The position numbers were made by a program, and so were the translations under genes. This document shows, piece after piece, positions 7,327 through 15,736 of a stretch of DNA of 64,000 nt. Numbering within the stretch: position 1 is the stretch's first letter; each line of letters starts with the position of its first letter. Under the pieces are notes generated by a model, which was not told where the DNA came from, searched no databases, and saw nothing but the letters and a program-made list of their open reading frames with translations. The DNA is from Arthrobacter globiformis NBRC 12137. GTDB lineage: Bacteria > Actinomycetota > Actinomycetes > Actinomycetales > Micrococcaceae. The DNA lies in assembly GCF_000238915.1 (NCBI RefSeq), contig NZ_BAEG01000116.1:1-64000 (forward strand). Direction: 5' to 3'.

Positions 7327-9333
7327 TTAAACCTCCGCCGCGGGCGCCGCGAACTGCGCCTCGTACAGCAGCGCATATGCACCGCCCGCGGCCAGCAGGG
7401 ACGCGTGCGTGCCCTGCTCCACGATCTGCCCGGCCTCCATCACCAGGATGAGGTCGGCGTCACGGATCGTCGAGAGGCGGTGCGCGATCACGAAGCTCGT
7501 CCGGTCCGACCGCAGCGCACTCATCGCCTTCTGCACCAGCAGCTCGGTCCGGGTATCCACCGAACTGGTGGCCTCGTCCAGAATCAGCACCGATGGCCGG
7601 GCGAGGAACGCACGGGCAATGGTCAGCAGCTGCTTCTCGCCGGCGGACACGTTGGAGCCCTCATCCTCGAGCACCGTGTCGTACCCTTCGGGCAGGGCGC
7701 TCACGAACCGGTCCACGTATGTCGCCTGCGCCGCCTCAAGGATTTCCGCTTCCGACGCCGAGGGCCGGCCGTACGCGATGTTGTCCCGGATGGTCCCGCC
7801 GAAGAGCCACGTATCCTGCAGCACCATGCCCATCCGCGAGCGCAGCTCGCGCCGGGGAACCGAGGTGACGTCCACGCCGTCGAGCGTTATCCGCCCGGCG
7901 TCCAGCTCATAGAACCGCATCATCAGGTTCACCAGGGTGGTCTTGCCGGCCCCGGTGGGGCCGACGATCGCCACTGTCTGCCCCGGTTCCGCCACCAGGC
8001 TGAGGTCCGTGATCAGCGGCTTGTCCGGTGAGTAGGAGAACGAGACGTTCTCGAACACAAGGCGGCCCCGGCCGCCAACAGGAGCAGGGCCGGCATCCTC
8101 AACCGACTGCTCGTCCTCATCCAGCAACGAGAACACCCGCTCAGCGGACGCCACCCCGGACTGCAGCAGGTTGGCCATGGACCCCAGCTGGGCCAGCGGC
8201 TGGGTAAACTGCCGCGAGTACTGGATGAACGCCTGCACATCGCCCAGCTGCATCGCACCGGACGCCACCTGCAGCCCTCCCACCACCGCGATCCCCACAT
8301 ACACCAGATTCCCGATGAACGTCAGTGCCGGCATGATGAGGCCGCTGATGAACTGTGCCCCGAAGCTCGCCTCAAACAGCTCCGCATTCTTCTCCCGGAA
8401 CCGCTCCTCCACCTCCCGCTGCCGGCCGAACACCTTCACCAGCGCGTGCCCCGTGTACGTCTCCTCGATCTGCCCGTTCAGCTCCCCCGTGTGCTTCCAC
8501 TGGGCCACGAACAGCTTCTGCGAACGCTTGGCGATCAGCGCCGTCGTCACCAGCGTCAGCGGCACTGTGACCAGCGCTATCAGCGCCAGCACCGGCGAGA
8601 GCAGGAACATCATCACCAGCACGCCCAGCACCGTCAGCAGCGACGTGACGGCCTGGCTGATCGACTGCTGCAGGCTCTGCGAGATGTTGTCCACGTCGTT
8701 CGTCACCCGGCTGAGCAGTTCGCCGCGCTGGATGGAGTCGAAATACCGCAACGGAAGCCGGTGGATCTTCGCCTCGATCCGCTCGCGCAGCCGGTACACC
8801 GTCCGCTGCACCACGCCGTTGAGCACGTACGCCTGGATCCAGCCGAACGCCGACGCCAGCACATACAGCGCCAGAGCCCACAGCAGCACGTTCGCCAGCG
8901 CCGCGAAGTCGATTCCCGCCCCCGGCGTCAGGGTCATCGCCCCGAGCATGTCCGCCTGCGCATCCTGGCCGGACGCCCGCAACCCGGCGATCACCTGTTC
9001 CTGGCTCGCCCCGGCCGGCAGGTTCTTGGACACCGCGCCGGCAAAGATCAGGTTGGTGCCCTCGCCCAGCAGCCGCGGCCCGGTCACCGAAAACGCCACG
9101 CTGACGACGGCGAGCGCCAGTACCAGCACCAGCCACGCCCGCTCGGGGCGCAGCTCCCCCAGCAGCCGCAGGGCGGACGGCCCGAAGTTCAGCGCCTTCT
9201 CCGCCGGGACATTCATCCCGGCGAACGGTCCGCCGCGTCCCGGTCCGCCGGCGGGCCGGGGAATGCGTACGACGTCGGCCTGCCGGGTTCCCGGGGCAGC
9301 CCCGGTTCCCCGGGGGCGGCTTGAGGTGCTCAT
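7327..9333 (-). CDS. ABC exporter, fused TMD-NBD, heterodimer subunit with canonical Walker B
   Basis: Half-transporter of 668 residues: a Pro/Gly-rich cytoplasmic start, six membrane helices (about 60-400, with a large extracellular loop at 95-145) and an ATPase domain. Walker A is GPTGAGKT (458-465), Walker B VLILDEAT (582-589) with the catalytic Glu, but the signature is NVSAGE (561-566) instead of LSGGQ. Start ATG at 9333 overlaps the stop of the partner gene by 4 bases. The partner has the opposite defects, so the two should form a heterodimer with one active and one degenerate ATP site, as in BmrCD/LmrCD multidrug exporters. Substrate unknown. Confidence 0.92.
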   Translation of the reverse strand: MSTSSRPRGTGAAPGTRQADVVRIPRPAGGPGRGGPFAGMNVPAEKALNFGPSALRLLGELRPERAWLVLVLALAVVSVAFSVTGPRLLGEGTNLIFAGAVSKNLPAGASQEQVIAGLRASGQDAQADMLGAMTLTPGAGIDFAALANVLLWALALYVLASAFGWIQAYVLNGVVQRTVYRLRERIEAKIHRLPLRYFDSIQRGELLSRVTNDVDNISQSLQQSISQAVTSLLTVLGVLVMMFLLSPVLALIALVTVPLTLVTTALIAKRSQKLFVAQWKHTGELNGQIEETYTGHALVKVFGRQREVEERFREKNAELFEASFGAQFISGLIMPALTFIGNLVYVGIAVVGGLQVASGAMQLGDVQAFIQYSRQFTQPLAQLGSMANLLQSGVASAERVFSLLDEDEQSVEDAGPAPVGGRGRLVFENVSFSYSPDKPLITDLSLVAEPGQTVAIVGPTGAGKTTLVNLMMRFYELDAGRITLDGVDVTSVPRRELRSRMGMVLQDTWLFGGTIRDNIAYGRPSASEAEILEAAQATYVDRFVSALPEGYDTVLEDEGSNVSAGEKQLLTIARAFLARPSVLILDEATSSVDTRTELLVQKAMSALRSDRTSFVIAHRLSTIRDADLILVMEAGQIVEQGTHASLLAAGGAYALLYEAQFAAPAAEV

Positions 9334-11093
9334 GCCGCCTCCTCCGCCGCCAGCTGCGAGGACACTATTTCGCGGTACGTCTCCGACGTCTCCAGCAGCT
9401 CCCGGTGCGTTCCGCACCCGACGATCCTGCCGCCGTCGAGCACCAGAATCTGGTCCGCGTCCACGATGCTGGAGACGCGCTGGGCGATGATCACCAGCGT
9501 GGCACCGGCGGTGTCCCGCCGCAGCGCCTGCCGGAGCCGGGCGTCCGTCGCGGTGTCCAGCGAGGAAAACGAGTCGTCAAAGATGTACAGCTCGGGCCGC
9601 TTCACCAGCGCCCGGGCGATCGCCAGCCGCTGCCGCTGCCCGCCGGACACGTTGGTGCCGCCCTGTGAAACGGGCGCGTCCAGGCCGCCCTCCATCTGCC
9701 GCACAAAATCCTCGGCCTGCGCGGTGGCCAGCGCCCTCCACAGCTCCTCCTCGGTGGCGTCCGGCTTGCCGTACAGCAGGTTGCTCCGCACGGTCCCGGA
9801 AAACAGGTACGGCCGCTGCGGCACCAGGCCGATATGCCCCCACAATCGGTCCGGATGCAGCTCGCGCACGTCCACGCCGCCCATCCGCACCGACCCGGAG
9901 GTGGCGTCGAAAAGCCGCGGCATGAGGTTCACCAGGGTGGTTTTCCCCGAGCCGGTACTGCCGATGACCGCCGTCGTCCGGCCTGCGGCGGCGGTGAAGC
10001 TGACGCCGCTCAGGACCGGCCGTTCGGCACCCGGGTAGGCGAATCCGACGTCGCGCATTTCCAGCTCACCGCGGGCGGTGCCGGTTCCAGTCTCGGTGCC
10101 GGCCTCTTCCGCGAACACCACCGGGTTTGCCGGCGGCCGGACGGACGACTCCGTCTCCAGCACCTCGCCGATCCGGTCAGCCGAGACGGCCGCGCGCGGG
10201 ATCATCACGGCCATGAAGGTGGCCATCATGACGGACATCAGGATCTGCAGCAAATAGCTGAGGAACGCCACCAGTGTGCCCACCTGCATGGAGCCGTCCT
10301 CGATCCGGAACGACCCGAACCAGATCACCGCCACGCTGGACACGTTCAGCACCAGCATCACCACGGGAAACGCGAGCGCCATCAGCCGCCCGGCCCGCAG
10401 CGCCGTGTCCGTGACGTCCGCGTTGGCGCCCGCGAAGCGCTCCGTTTCCAGGTCCTCGCGCACAAACGCCCGCACCACCCGGATGCCCGCCAGCTGCTCC
10501 CGCAACACCCGGTTAACGGCATCGATCCGCAGCTGCATCAGGCGGAACAGCGGCACCATCCGGCTCACAATCAGGCCGACACCGATCAGCAGCACCGGCA
10601 CGCTCACCGCGATCAGCCACGACAGCTGGGCATCCTGCCGGACGGCCATCACCACGCCGCCGATGCTGAGCATGGGCGCGGCCACCATCAGTGTGGCGGA
10701 CATCAGCACCAGCTGCTGGACCTGCTGGACGTCGTTCGTGGACCGCGTGATGAGGCTCGCCGGGCCAAACCGGGTGACCTCCTGTTCGGAGAACCCGCCC
10801 ACCCGGGTGAAGATCGCCCCACGCAGGTCGCGCCCCATCCCCATCGCCGCCTTGGCACCGAAGTACACTGCCGTCACCGCGCAGGCAATCTGCAGCAGGG
10901 TGATCAAAAGCATGAGGCTGCCCACGCGCAGGATGTAGCCGGTGTCCCCTCTGGCAACGCCCAGGTCAATGATGTCCGCGTTCAGCGTGGGGAGATAGAG
11001 GGAGGCAACGGACTGCGCCAACTGAAAAACGACGACGGCGATCAGCAGCCGCCGTTGCGGCTGCAGGTACCTGACAAGAAGCTTCCAAAGCAT
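9330..11093 (-). CDS. ABC exporter, fused TMD-NBD, heterodimer subunit with degenerate Walker B
   Basis: Half-transporter of 587 residues with six membrane helices (about 15-300) and an ATPase domain: Walker A GSTGSGKT (378-385), canonical signature NVSGGQ (481-486), and Walker B YIFDDS (503-508) in which Asp replaces the catalytic Glu. The start at 11093 (MLWKLL) has GAGGG about 12 bases upstream; the frame stays open further upstream to 11213 but that stretch is unlike protein. First gene of a two-gene operon; the partner at 7327-9333 follows with an ATGA overlap. Confidence 0.9.
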   Translation of the reverse strand: MLWKLLVRYLQPQRRLLIAVVVFQLAQSVASLYLPTLNADIIDLGVARGDTGYILRVGSLMLLITLLQIACAVTAVYFGAKAAMGMGRDLRGAIFTRVGGFSEQEVTRFGPASLITRSTNDVQQVQQLVLMSATLMVAAPMLSIGGVVMAVRQDAQLSWLIAVSVPVLLIGVGLIVSRMVPLFRLMQLRIDAVNRVLREQLAGIRVVRAFVREDLETERFAGANADVTDTALRAGRLMALAFPVVMLVLNVSSVAVIWFGSFRIEDGSMQVGTLVAFLSYLLQILMSVMMATFMAVMIPRAAVSADRIGEVLETESSVRPPANPVVFAEEAGTETGTGTARGELEMRDVGFAYPGAERPVLSGVSFTAAAGRTTAVIGSTGSGKTTLVNLMPRLFDATSGSVRMGGVDVRELHPDRLWGHIGLVPQRPYLFSGTVRSNLLYGKPDATEEELWRALATAQAEDFVRQMEGGLDAPVSQGGTNVSGGQRQRLAIARALVKRPELYIFDDSFSSLDTATDARLRQALRRDTAGATLVIIAQRVSSIVDADQILVLDGGRIVGCGTHRELLETSETYREIVSSQLAAEEAA

Positions 11094-11240
11094 CCAGGTG
11101 CACCCTCGCAGCAGGTCCTCGAAGTGATGGGAAGGCCAGTGTACGTCCGGCGGCTGGGGACAGACTGTAGGCTGGGGCCGTAGCCGGAATTCCGGAAACG
11201 GCAAATTCAGCACCGTAAATCGAACACCGCAAATTGAAGA

Positions 11241-11750
11241 ATGGGGACTTCATTGAGCGATCAGCAGTTGGGCTTTGGCGAGCCCGGAAACATACCGGCG
11301 GCTGTCCGGCTCTCGGCAGCCTGCTGGGTGGCCAGCGCCGTGGTGGCCGGCATGATGCCCGTCATCCTGGAGGTGGCTGGCATCGACTTTGGCCAGTCGA
11401 TCCCGGACTGGGCGGTGCCCTATCTGGTGGCGTTCGCCGTCCCGCTGACAGCCCTGCAGGTATTGGCGGCCCAGCATTTGCTGCAGGGTGCCAGATGGGC
11501 CCGCATTCTCCTCACTGTCGCCGCAGCCCTGTCGGCGCTCGGCGCACCCGTCGACCTGACGGCCTTAATCCTTGCCGGGCTGGTCCTGACGCTGGCCGGG
11601 GCAACGCTGATGTGGCTGCCCGCATCCAACCGCTTTTTCGTGCTGCACCGCAGCGTCCCCGTCTATCCCGTGCCGGCACCTTCCGGCGTTGACACGGCCC
11701 TCGCTGACACCGGCCTCGCTGATACCGCCCTCAAGGGAGAACCTCTGTGA
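11241..11750 (+). CDS. Hypothetical four-helix membrane protein
   Basis: 169 residues with four hydrophobic segments (about 21-44, 58-80, 88-105 and 108-128) and a soluble tail with the near-repeat DTALADTGLADTALKGE. No family recognised. Two starts are possible: ATG at 11241, or TTG at 11253 which has GGGGA at a better distance. The gene is divergent from the ABC exporter pair, and its last codons overlap the YbaK-like gene by 4 bases, so the two are translationally coupled. Confidence 0.75.
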   Translation: MGTSLSDQQLGFGEPGNIPAAVRLSAACWVASAVVAGMMPVILEVAGIDFGQSIPDWAVPYLVAFAVPLTALQVLAAQHLLQGARWARILLTVAAALSALGAPVDLTALILAGLVLTLAGATLMWLPASNRFFVLHRSVPVYPVPAPSGVDTALADTGLADTALKGEPL

Positions 11751-12268
11751 CTGACACGCTCCTTCTGCCCGCCGTGGCCGAGGCCCTGGCCGCCCACGGC
11801 GTGGCCCACGAGGTCCTGGAATGCTTACCGGATCTGGCGGACACTGCGGAGTTCTGCGCCCACTACGGCTTCAGCCTGGAGCAGGCGGCCAACACCATCC
11901 TGGTCGCCTCCAAGAAGGTGGAGCCGCCCCGCTATGCGGTGTGCGTGGTCCTGGGCACCACCCGGCTGGACGTGAACCGCTCGGTCCGCGCCCTGCTCGA
12001 CGTCAAGCGTGCCTCCTTCGCCGACGCCGGCACCACCACCGCGCTGACCGGCATGCTGGTGGGCGGCGTCACCGTGCCCGGCATCGTCGGGCTTCCCGTG
12101 TATGTGGACCAGGCCGTGATGGACGTGCCCCGGGTGGTCATGGGAGGCGGCAACAGGTCCAGCAAGATCGTCCTGGACCCGGCCGAGCTCCTCAAACTGC
12201 CGGGAGTCGAGGTGGTGGACGGGCTCGCCGGAGCGCGTACAGCCCCCAGCCACGATATGCAGGGCTGA
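11747..12268 (+). CDS. YbaK/EbsC-family aminoacyl-tRNA deacylase-like protein
   Basis: Cytoplasmic protein of 173 residues spanning the YbaK/aminoacyl-tRNA editing domain. Family members hydrolyse misacylated tRNAs such as Cys-tRNA-Pro. Visible features are the ASKK segment at 54-57 (the conserved Lys region), LDVNRSVRALLDVKR and the GMLVGGVTVPGIVG loop. It starts with GTG at 11747 overlapping the preceding stop (GTGA) and is followed by the PhzF gene after 19 bases. The specific tRNA substrate is not decided by the sequence. Confidence 0.85.
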   Translation: MTDTLLLPAVAEALAAHGVAHEVLECLPDLADTAEFCAHYGFSLEQAANTILVASKKVEPPRYAVCVVLGTTRLDVNRSVRALLDVKRASFADAGTTTALTGMLVGGVTVPGIVGLPVYVDQAVMDVPRVVMGGGNRSSKIVLDPAELLKLPGVEVVDGLAGARTAPSHDMQG

Positions 12269-12287
12269 AGTCCAGAGGAGGAACAGC

Positions 12288-13136
12288 ATGTCCGCCACCG
12301 TGAACGAATATCCCTTTTCGCAAGTCGACGTTTTCGCCCCCGGGCCAAGGCCCGGCAACCCGGTTGCCGTTGTCCATGACGCCGACGCCCTGACCGCCGA
12401 CCAGATGCAGAGCTTCGCGAACTGGACCAACCTCTCCGAGACGACGTTCCTGCTGAAGCCGACACAGCCGGAGGCTGACTACCGCCTGAGGATCTTCACA
12501 CCAGCGTCCGAGTTTCCTTTCGCCGGGCACCCCACGCTCGGCTCCGCGCACGCGTGGCTGGAGAATGGCGGCCGCCCGCAGCGCCCGGGCGAACTCGTCC
12601 AGGAATGCGAGGTGGGGCTCGTGAAGATCAGCCGAACCGACAGCGAACAGTTCTTCGAGGCGCCGCCGCTGCTCCGTTCCGGTGCCGTGGAAACAGAAGT
12701 GCTGGAGCGGGCCGTTGCGAGCCTGGGCATCACATCCGAACAGGTTCTGGACAGCAACTGGGTGGACAACGGACCCGGCTGGCTCGGTATCCGGCTGGCC
12801 TCGGCCCGGCAGGTTCTCGACCTGGCGCCCGACTTCGTGGCCATGGGGCGGCTGATCGTGGGTGTCATCGGCCCCTACGGAAACGGCGGCCCGGCGGACT
12901 TTGAGGTGCGCGGCTTCCTTCCCAGCCTGGGCATCCCCGAAGATTCAGTCACCGGCAGCCTGAACGCAGGCCTCGCCCAGTGGCTGGTCGGTTCGGGTGC
13001 AGTGGCCGCCAACTACACCGTCAGCCAGGGCACCGTCCTGGGCCGCGGCGGCCGCCTGACCATCACCAGCGAAGGCGGCCGCATCTGGGTCGGCGGCACC
13101 AGCCGCACAGTCATCCGGGGCAGCGTCTTCCTGTAG
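12288..13136 (+). CDS. PhzF-family isomerase/epimerase
   Basis: 282-residue member of the PhzF phenazine-biosynthesis-like family (diaminopimelate-epimerase fold), with the usual length. The catalytic Glu is in NLSETTF (Glu-51), and FPFAGHPTLGSA and the TGSLNAGLAQ motif of the second half are present. AGAGGAGG precedes ATG 12288. No phenazine genes are nearby, so a role in phenazine synthesis is not supported; most family members of this kind have unknown substrates. Probably cotranscribed with the two genes before it. Confidence 0.9.
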   Translation: MSATVNEYPFSQVDVFAPGPRPGNPVAVVHDADALTADQMQSFANWTNLSETTFLLKPTQPEADYRLRIFTPASEFPFAGHPTLGSAHAWLENGGRPQRPGELVQECEVGLVKISRTDSEQFFEAPPLLRSGAVETEVLERAVASLGITSEQVLDSNWVDNGPGWLGIRLASARQVLDLAPDFVAMGRLIVGVIGPYGNGGPADFEVRGFLPSLGIPEDSVTGSLNAGLAQWLVGSGAVAANYTVSQGTVLGRGGRLTITSEGGRIWVGGTSRTVIRGSVFL

Positions 13137-13518
13137 TTTCCGAGGCCGCTCGAATTCCCGCCCGTTCGACGAACGTGCCGGGGACGGGCCGGTGCCCCAT
13201 TGCGCCTGCCCGTCCCAGTCCGTGGTCTTCGTCGGTGACCTGGATGGTGATCTTCGTGTCGGGTCTCTTGCGGGGCCGCGGCGCTTCTGCACGGCCCCTG
13301 CGCAATACTGTCCCCCGCAACGCTCAAGAATGGCGCAACTTTCGGGCAGGATCACTGCAAGATCCGGTGGGCCCGCCGTCGTGCGTTTTAGGGCCGTGCG
13401 CGGACCGTGAAGACTGCTGCGGACGGCTGGTGATTGGAACAAAGCAAGTGACGTGCGCCTCAAAGCAGCAACGTTGCCCGGCCCCTTAACGTTGGACAGT
13501 GAGACGGAAGGAGGCCAC
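13137..13518. other. Gene-poor stretch between phzF-like and P-loop kinase genes
   Basis: 382 bases in which I see no gene I can support. Short open frames exist on both strands, one on the minus strand at 13111-13320, but they lack a ribosome site and the alternative frames look equally likely. No clear hairpin with a T run is present. The last 70 bases should hold the promoter of the kinase gene. Confidence 0.5.
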
Positions 13519-14100
13519 ATGCTCATTGTTCTGACAGGAATCGACGGTTCGGGAAAGACGACGGCGGCCCGTTCCCTGGTTGCCGCAGTCCGGGCGGAGG
13601 GTAAGGACGCGCTTTTGCTGAGCAACTATGCCGGCCGGCGGCGGATGTCGCTGCTCAGCGCCAAGCTCGGCATCAGGCTGCCATCCCGCCTGGCCGACGC
13701 CGCCGAAACCACCATGCGGGTATTCAACGTGCTGGTGTCGCATACCCGGGCATCCCGGTTCCATGGCCTTGTTGTCATGGACCGGCACCTTCATTGCCAG
13801 CTGGCGCTGCGCGAGGCAAAGGGCCTGCGCCGCGGACGGCTGCTTCCCTGGCTGCTCCGCACGCTGCCCGCCCCGGACGTGGTTCTCCATCTGGACGTCA
13901 GCCCAGAAACCGCGCACCAACGGATCCTGGCGCGCGGGACGGACGAGGAATCCGTGGCCGAACTGGCCGCCCTCCGGAATGCCTACCGCGCACTGCCCGA
14001 GCACGCGGACATGGTTAGGATCGACGCCGGCGGCACCCCGGGCGACGTGCTGGCCAGGCTGCTTGACGCCGTCGATTTCCGCCGTCGACTCAAGGTTTAG
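13519..14100 (+). CDS. Thymidylate-kinase-like P-loop nucleoside kinase
   Basis: Soluble 193-residue kinase-like protein. Walker A GIDGSGKT is at residues 7-14, and a DRHLHCQLAL segment (DRY-like motif of dNMP kinases) near residues 85-94 and VVLHLDVSPETAHQRI further on match thymidylate kinase. ATG 13519 has GGAGG 4-8 bases upstream. It is probably not the housekeeping tmk: the lid region is short (ARGTDEESVAELAALR). Similar stand-alone tmk-like genes occur near polysaccharide loci, and the glycoconjugate operon begins 1.6 kb downstream, but the intervening gene and terminators make a functional link only a guess. Confidence 0.8.
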   Translation: MLIVLTGIDGSGKTTAARSLVAAVRAEGKDALLLSNYAGRRRMSLLSAKLGIRLPSRLADAAETTMRVFNVLVSHTRASRFHGLVVMDRHLHCQLALREAKGLRRGRLLPWLLRTLPAPDVVLHLDVSPETAHQRILARGTDEESVAELAALRNAYRALPEHADMVRIDAGGTPGDVLARLLDAVDFRRRLKV

Positions 14101-14196
14101 TCAAGAATTCACGAAACGGCCAAATAGGCCTTCCCTCAGGTTCCGCCGGCTGTACATTGGTGCCAGCTCTCCTCTTTCCCCCCAAACCGGAGTGCT

Positions 14197-14240
14197 GGAA
14201 GCCTCCGCGCTGGAGTCGTCTGATTCGCGCGGAGGCTTCC
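14197..14240. terminator. Terminator hairpin after the kinase-like gene
   Basis: Perfect 14-bp arms GGAAGCCTCCGCGC (14197-14210) and GCGCGGAGGCTTCC (14227-14240) around a 16-base loop, followed by CCTTTC. It separates the kinase-like gene from the START-type gene at 14385. Confidence 0.8.
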
Positions 14241-14384
14241 CCTTTCACCCTCCGCACCGCCTTCACCCCGACACCGCCGGCCATGGCATCCTCTGGCCAC
14301 GCCCCGCCCTCAACGATATAGTAAGCATGCTGATGACTTCGGATTGCCGGACCATCATCTGTTCACTTCGACGAAGGAGACACT

Positions 14385-15344
14385 ATGAGCACGAGGGTTG
14401 AGAAGCGCATTCTGGTGAACGTGCCGGTCAGCACGGCATACAACCAGTGGACCCAGTTCGAAGATTTTCCGCATTTCATGGGCGGCGTCAAGAAAGTGAC
14501 CCAACTCAGCGATGACCGCCTCGAGTGGGTGGCTGAGATCGCGGGCGTGAAGCGCAAGTGGGAGGCACGGATCCTCGAGCAGAAGCCGGACCAGAAGGTT
14601 GCCTGGGCCGCCACGGAGGGGGCCACCAACGCCGGCTCGGTGGAGTTTGAAGACGTGGGCGGAGGCCAGACCTCCATCAGGCTGTTCATCGACTACGAAC
14701 CCGAGGGGCTCGTGGAGAAGATCGGCGACAAGCTGCACGTCGTGGAGCACCAGGCCGAGGCAGACCTCAAGAGGTTCAAGGCATTCATCGAGGACGAAGG
14801 CTACGCCAGCGGCGCCTGGCGGGGATCGGTCAATGAAGGCGGCTCGGTGGGGACCCCTGGCGTTGAGCACGCTGCCGGGTCGCTCGGCGACAGCGGCAAG
14901 GCCGGCGTCTCCGGCAAGATGGCGGCTGCTGCCGGAGTGGCGGCTGCTGCGGGCGCGGCAGCAGCAGTTGCCGCGGGCGGCAAGGACAAGGACGCCGACA
15001 CCGTTTACGTCGTCGACGAGACGGTCACCCCGGTGGTTCCGGAGTACACCGAAACCACCGTCGTTACCGACACGACCGACGCCCCGGGCTTCTCCGGCGG
15101 AACTGCGGCGGACACCGTTGCCGGCGGAACTGTTGCCGGCGGAACTGCAGCCGGCGCCGGCTCGGCTCTGACGGACGAGACCGTCGCCCATCCCTTCGAC
15201 CAGACCAACGGACTGATTGACGACGAAGGCGACTCGGACGAAACCGCCGCGAGCGACACACGCAGCGCCGCAGACCGGGCCGAAAGCGCAGACCGCGATC
15301 CCGGCACCATCCCGCCGCTGGGCGGCACGTCCGGCCAGCACTAG
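14385..15344 (+). CDS. SRPBCC (START-like) cyclase/dehydrase-type protein with low-complexity tail
   Basis: 319 residues. The first about 150 form a polyketide-cyclase/START-like (SRPBCC) domain: KRILVNVPVSTAYNQWTQF, FPHFMGGVKKV and the long C-terminal helix HQAEADLKRFKAFIED. The rest is Ala/Gly/Thr-rich (AAAAGVAAAAGAAAAVAAGG, then repeated TVAGGT units) with acidic patches, and ends in a disordered DRDP-containing tail. ATG 14385 follows GAAGGAGA. SRPBCC proteins bind hydrophobic ligands; the ligand is unknown. It stands alone between terminators at 14197 and 15356. Confidence 0.85.
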   Translation: MSTRVEKRILVNVPVSTAYNQWTQFEDFPHFMGGVKKVTQLSDDRLEWVAEIAGVKRKWEARILEQKPDQKVAWAATEGATNAGSVEFEDVGGGQTSIRLFIDYEPEGLVEKIGDKLHVVEHQAEADLKRFKAFIEDEGYASGAWRGSVNEGGSVGTPGVEHAAGSLGDSGKAGVSGKMAAAAGVAAAAGAAAAVAAGGKDKDADTVYVVDETVTPVVPEYTETTVVTDTTDAPGFSGGTAADTVAGGTVAGGTAAGAGSALTDETVAHPFDQTNGLIDDEGDSDETAASDTRSAADRAESADRDPGTIPPLGGTSGQH

Positions 15345-15355
15345 CAAAACCAAGT

Positions 15356-15384
15356 GCCGCCGTCGACCTTTTTTCGACGGCGGC
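15356..15384. terminator. Terminator 1 after the SRPBCC gene
   Basis: GCCGCCGTCGA (15356-15366) and TCGACGGCGGC (15374-15384) are perfect 11-bp arms; the loop itself is T-rich. It carries the same CGACGGCGG core as other hairpins in this window. Confidence 0.8.
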
Positions 15385-15400
15385 TGCCAACACAATCCCG

Positions 15401-15433
15401 AAACGACGGCGGGAATACCCGCCGTCGTTTTTT
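15401..15433 (+). terminator. Terminator 2 after the SRPBCC gene, with T run
   Basis: AAACGACGGCGGG (15401-15413) and CCCGCCGTCGTTT (15418-15430) pair perfectly over a 4-base loop and are followed by more T, a textbook intrinsic terminator. It insulates the glycoconjugate operon from upstream transcription. Confidence 0.9.
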
Positions 15434-15686
15434 AGTCGTTTGCTGCCTTAAATATCCGTTCGAACGCTTTGTATTGAGCATTGACCTCCACGTCACGCCG
15501 TGGCAACGTGGGATTCATCTTTCATGCCCCCAATGCTCGGGGCAGAGCGCAAGCCGTTTCTTGCCGTGGCGCGTATGCCCGGCAAACTAAAGTTAATGCC
15601 TCAATCGTTGCGGCAGCGATGCCGCGTGCCCGGACATCTGAGATCTTTGGCGGTTCTCTCATTTCCGACAAAGTCTTCTCTTAGAG

Positions 15687-15723
15687 GCCTGCCGAACAAG
15701 CGTTGTGTTGCGCTTCGGCAGGC
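15687..15723 (+). promoter_or_regulatory. Leader hairpin just before the glycoconjugate operon
   Basis: GCCTGCCGAA (15687-15696) and TTCGGCAGGC (15714-15723) are perfect 10-bp arms over a 17-base loop that itself contains AAGCG and GCGC capable of competing pairing. The stem ends only 13 bases before ATG 15737 and directly next to the GGGGG ribosome site, so it may govern translation or attenuation of the whole operon. Confidence 0.6.
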
Positions 15724-15736
15724 TGTGGGGGCCCAA

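Larger units (their letters stand above)
15345..15736. other. 392-base leader region: two terminators, then AT-richer upstream region of the glycoconjugate operon
   Basis: Holds tandem terminators (15356-15384 and 15401-15433), a less GC-rich stretch around 15430-15480 that is the likely promoter area, and a strong hairpin (15687-15723) just before the first glycosyltransferase start. No gene is supported. I looked for the conserved cores of common riboswitches and did not find one I could defend. Confidence 0.6.

Noticed and set aside
12288..13136. Phenazine biosynthesis gene
   Set aside because: PhzF-family membership is clear but no other phz gene is present.
13111..13320. 69-codon minus-strand frame after the PhzF gene
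   Set aside because: Starts with TTG without a ribosome site and overlaps the PhzF 3' end; other frames in the same stretch look as likely, so it cannot be supported.
15430..15736. Riboswitch (cyclic-di-AMP or cobalamin type) in the long leader
   Set aside because: No conserved core sequence of these classes could be identified; only a simple hairpin next to the start is evident.
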